Part shown: piece after piece, positions 63,779 through 64,000 of the stretch
How the letters are laid out: the number at the start of each line of letters is the position of its first letter
Position numbering within the stretch: position 1 is the stretch's first letter
NCBI RefSeq assembly: GCF_000374825.1
Contig: NZ_KB895388.1
Span: forward strand, 1 to 64,000
DNA: 64,000 bases
Source: Paenibacillus sanguinis 2301083 = DSM 16941
GTDB taxonomy: Bacteria; Bacillota; Bacilli; Paenibacillales; Paenibacillaceae
Reading direction: 5' to 3'
Translations under genes and position numbers: made by a program
The notes under the pieces: model-generated
The model's input: the letters and a program-made list of their open reading frames with translations, nothing else
What the model was told of the DNA's origin: nothing
Database searches by the model: none

Positions 63779-64000
63779 GTGGCACGCATGTTCCGTGTTC
63801 TTGGTTTCTTCACCCTGATCATTGGACTAATGGCGTTTGCGGGTAATCTGACAGAAATGGCTTTGCTTTTCTTCATGCAAACGGCGTTTTTCGTTCTCTT
63901 CGGTTACCTTAAGTTTACGGAAAAAACCTACATTTTGCTTTTTTGGGGGTACATGATTGTCGCTTTCACCGGATTTAGCTACTGGACGGTTTTCAAGATG
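63779..64000 (+). CDS. DUF2626 (YqgY-like) membrane protein, cut by window edge
   Basis: Starting at a GTG behind AAAGGGGG, 74 codons run open to the window edge: MARMFRVLGFFTLIIGLMAF, then AGNLTEMALLFFMQTAFFVL, and YILLFWGYMIVAFTGFSYW. Three hydrophobic segments with GYLKFTEKTY between them match the DUF2626/YqgY family of about 75-80 aa, so only a few residues and the stop are missing. Function unknown. Confidence 0.8.
   Translation, partial: MARMFRVLGFFTLIIGLMAFAGNLTEMALLFFMQTAFFVLFGYLKFTEKTYILLFWGYMIVAFTGFSYWTVFKM

Noticed and set aside
1..64000. tRNA or rRNA genes.
   Set aside because: No cloverleaf with GGTTCGAATC-type arm or conserved rRNA block was noticed on either strand; a tRNAscan run would settle it.

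Overview
The window looks like chromosome of a spore-forming, diaminopimelate-walled Firmicute. Gene content and order point to Paenibacillaceae, most likely Paenibacillus; this is inferred from synteny and protein motifs, not from a search. Most of it is the classic division/sporulation block, read almost entirely on the minus strand. From right to left: rsfA, panE-like and DUF3397 genes, oppABCDF, bshC, ahcY, mraZ-rsmH-ftsL-pbpB-spoVD-murE-murF-mraY-murD-spoVE-murG-murB-murA-divIB, ftsA-ftsZ, spoIIGA-sigE-sigG, an accessory insert, ylmC-pgeF-ylmE-sepF-ylmG-ylmH-divIVA, T-box-ileS, DUF5665 and yteA, lspA-rluD-type synthase, dapL. At the left edge lies the leader of a PyrR-controlled pyr operon.

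Region by region. (1) 1-470: a pyr promoter and PyrR-type attenuator whose terminator is followed at once by the 5' end of a class C-like group II intron that runs off the left edge. (2) 741-1024 and four other places carry copies of a dispersed repeat sitting just behind the stop codons of minus-strand genes. (3) 1.0-12.7 kb: lysine/peptidoglycan precursor synthesis (dapL), lipoprotein maturation (lspA), a eukaryote-like IleS under T-box control, and the divIVA-ylm-sepF cell-division genes. (4) 13.1-28.8 kb: accessory insert within the conserved sigG-ylmC neighbourhood. It holds an FMN/FAD lipoprotein oxidoreductase with a MerR regulator, and a ten-gene MurNAc/GlcNAc recycling operon (murQ, ABC sugar importer without ATPase, anmK, two-domain GNAT, PIG-L-like deacetylase, namZ, nagZ, murK-type kinase) under an RpiR-type regulator. 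(5) 28.9-31.5 kb: sporulation sigma factors E and G and the pro-sigma-E protease. (6) 31.7-51.7 kb: the dcw cluster. (7) 52-60.8 kb: S-adenosylhomocysteine hydrolase, bacillithiol BshC and an oligopeptide ABC transporter. (8) 61-64 kb: small conserved Bacilli genes, ending in a truncated DUF2626 gene on the plus strand.

The genes share one theme: building, dividing and recycling the cell wall, with the sporulation versions (SpoVD, SpoVE, SigE, SigG, YteA, RsfA) embedded in it. The strongest candidates for something new are the group II intron lodged behind the pyr attenuator terminator, the stop-codon-adjacent repeat family, and a PTS-free muropeptide recycling operon whose NagZ and NamZ show no signal peptides and whose deacetylase has lost a catalytic aspartate. 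Many start codons were moved from the longest-frame start to one with a proper Shine-Dalgarno spacing; these are noted per gene.
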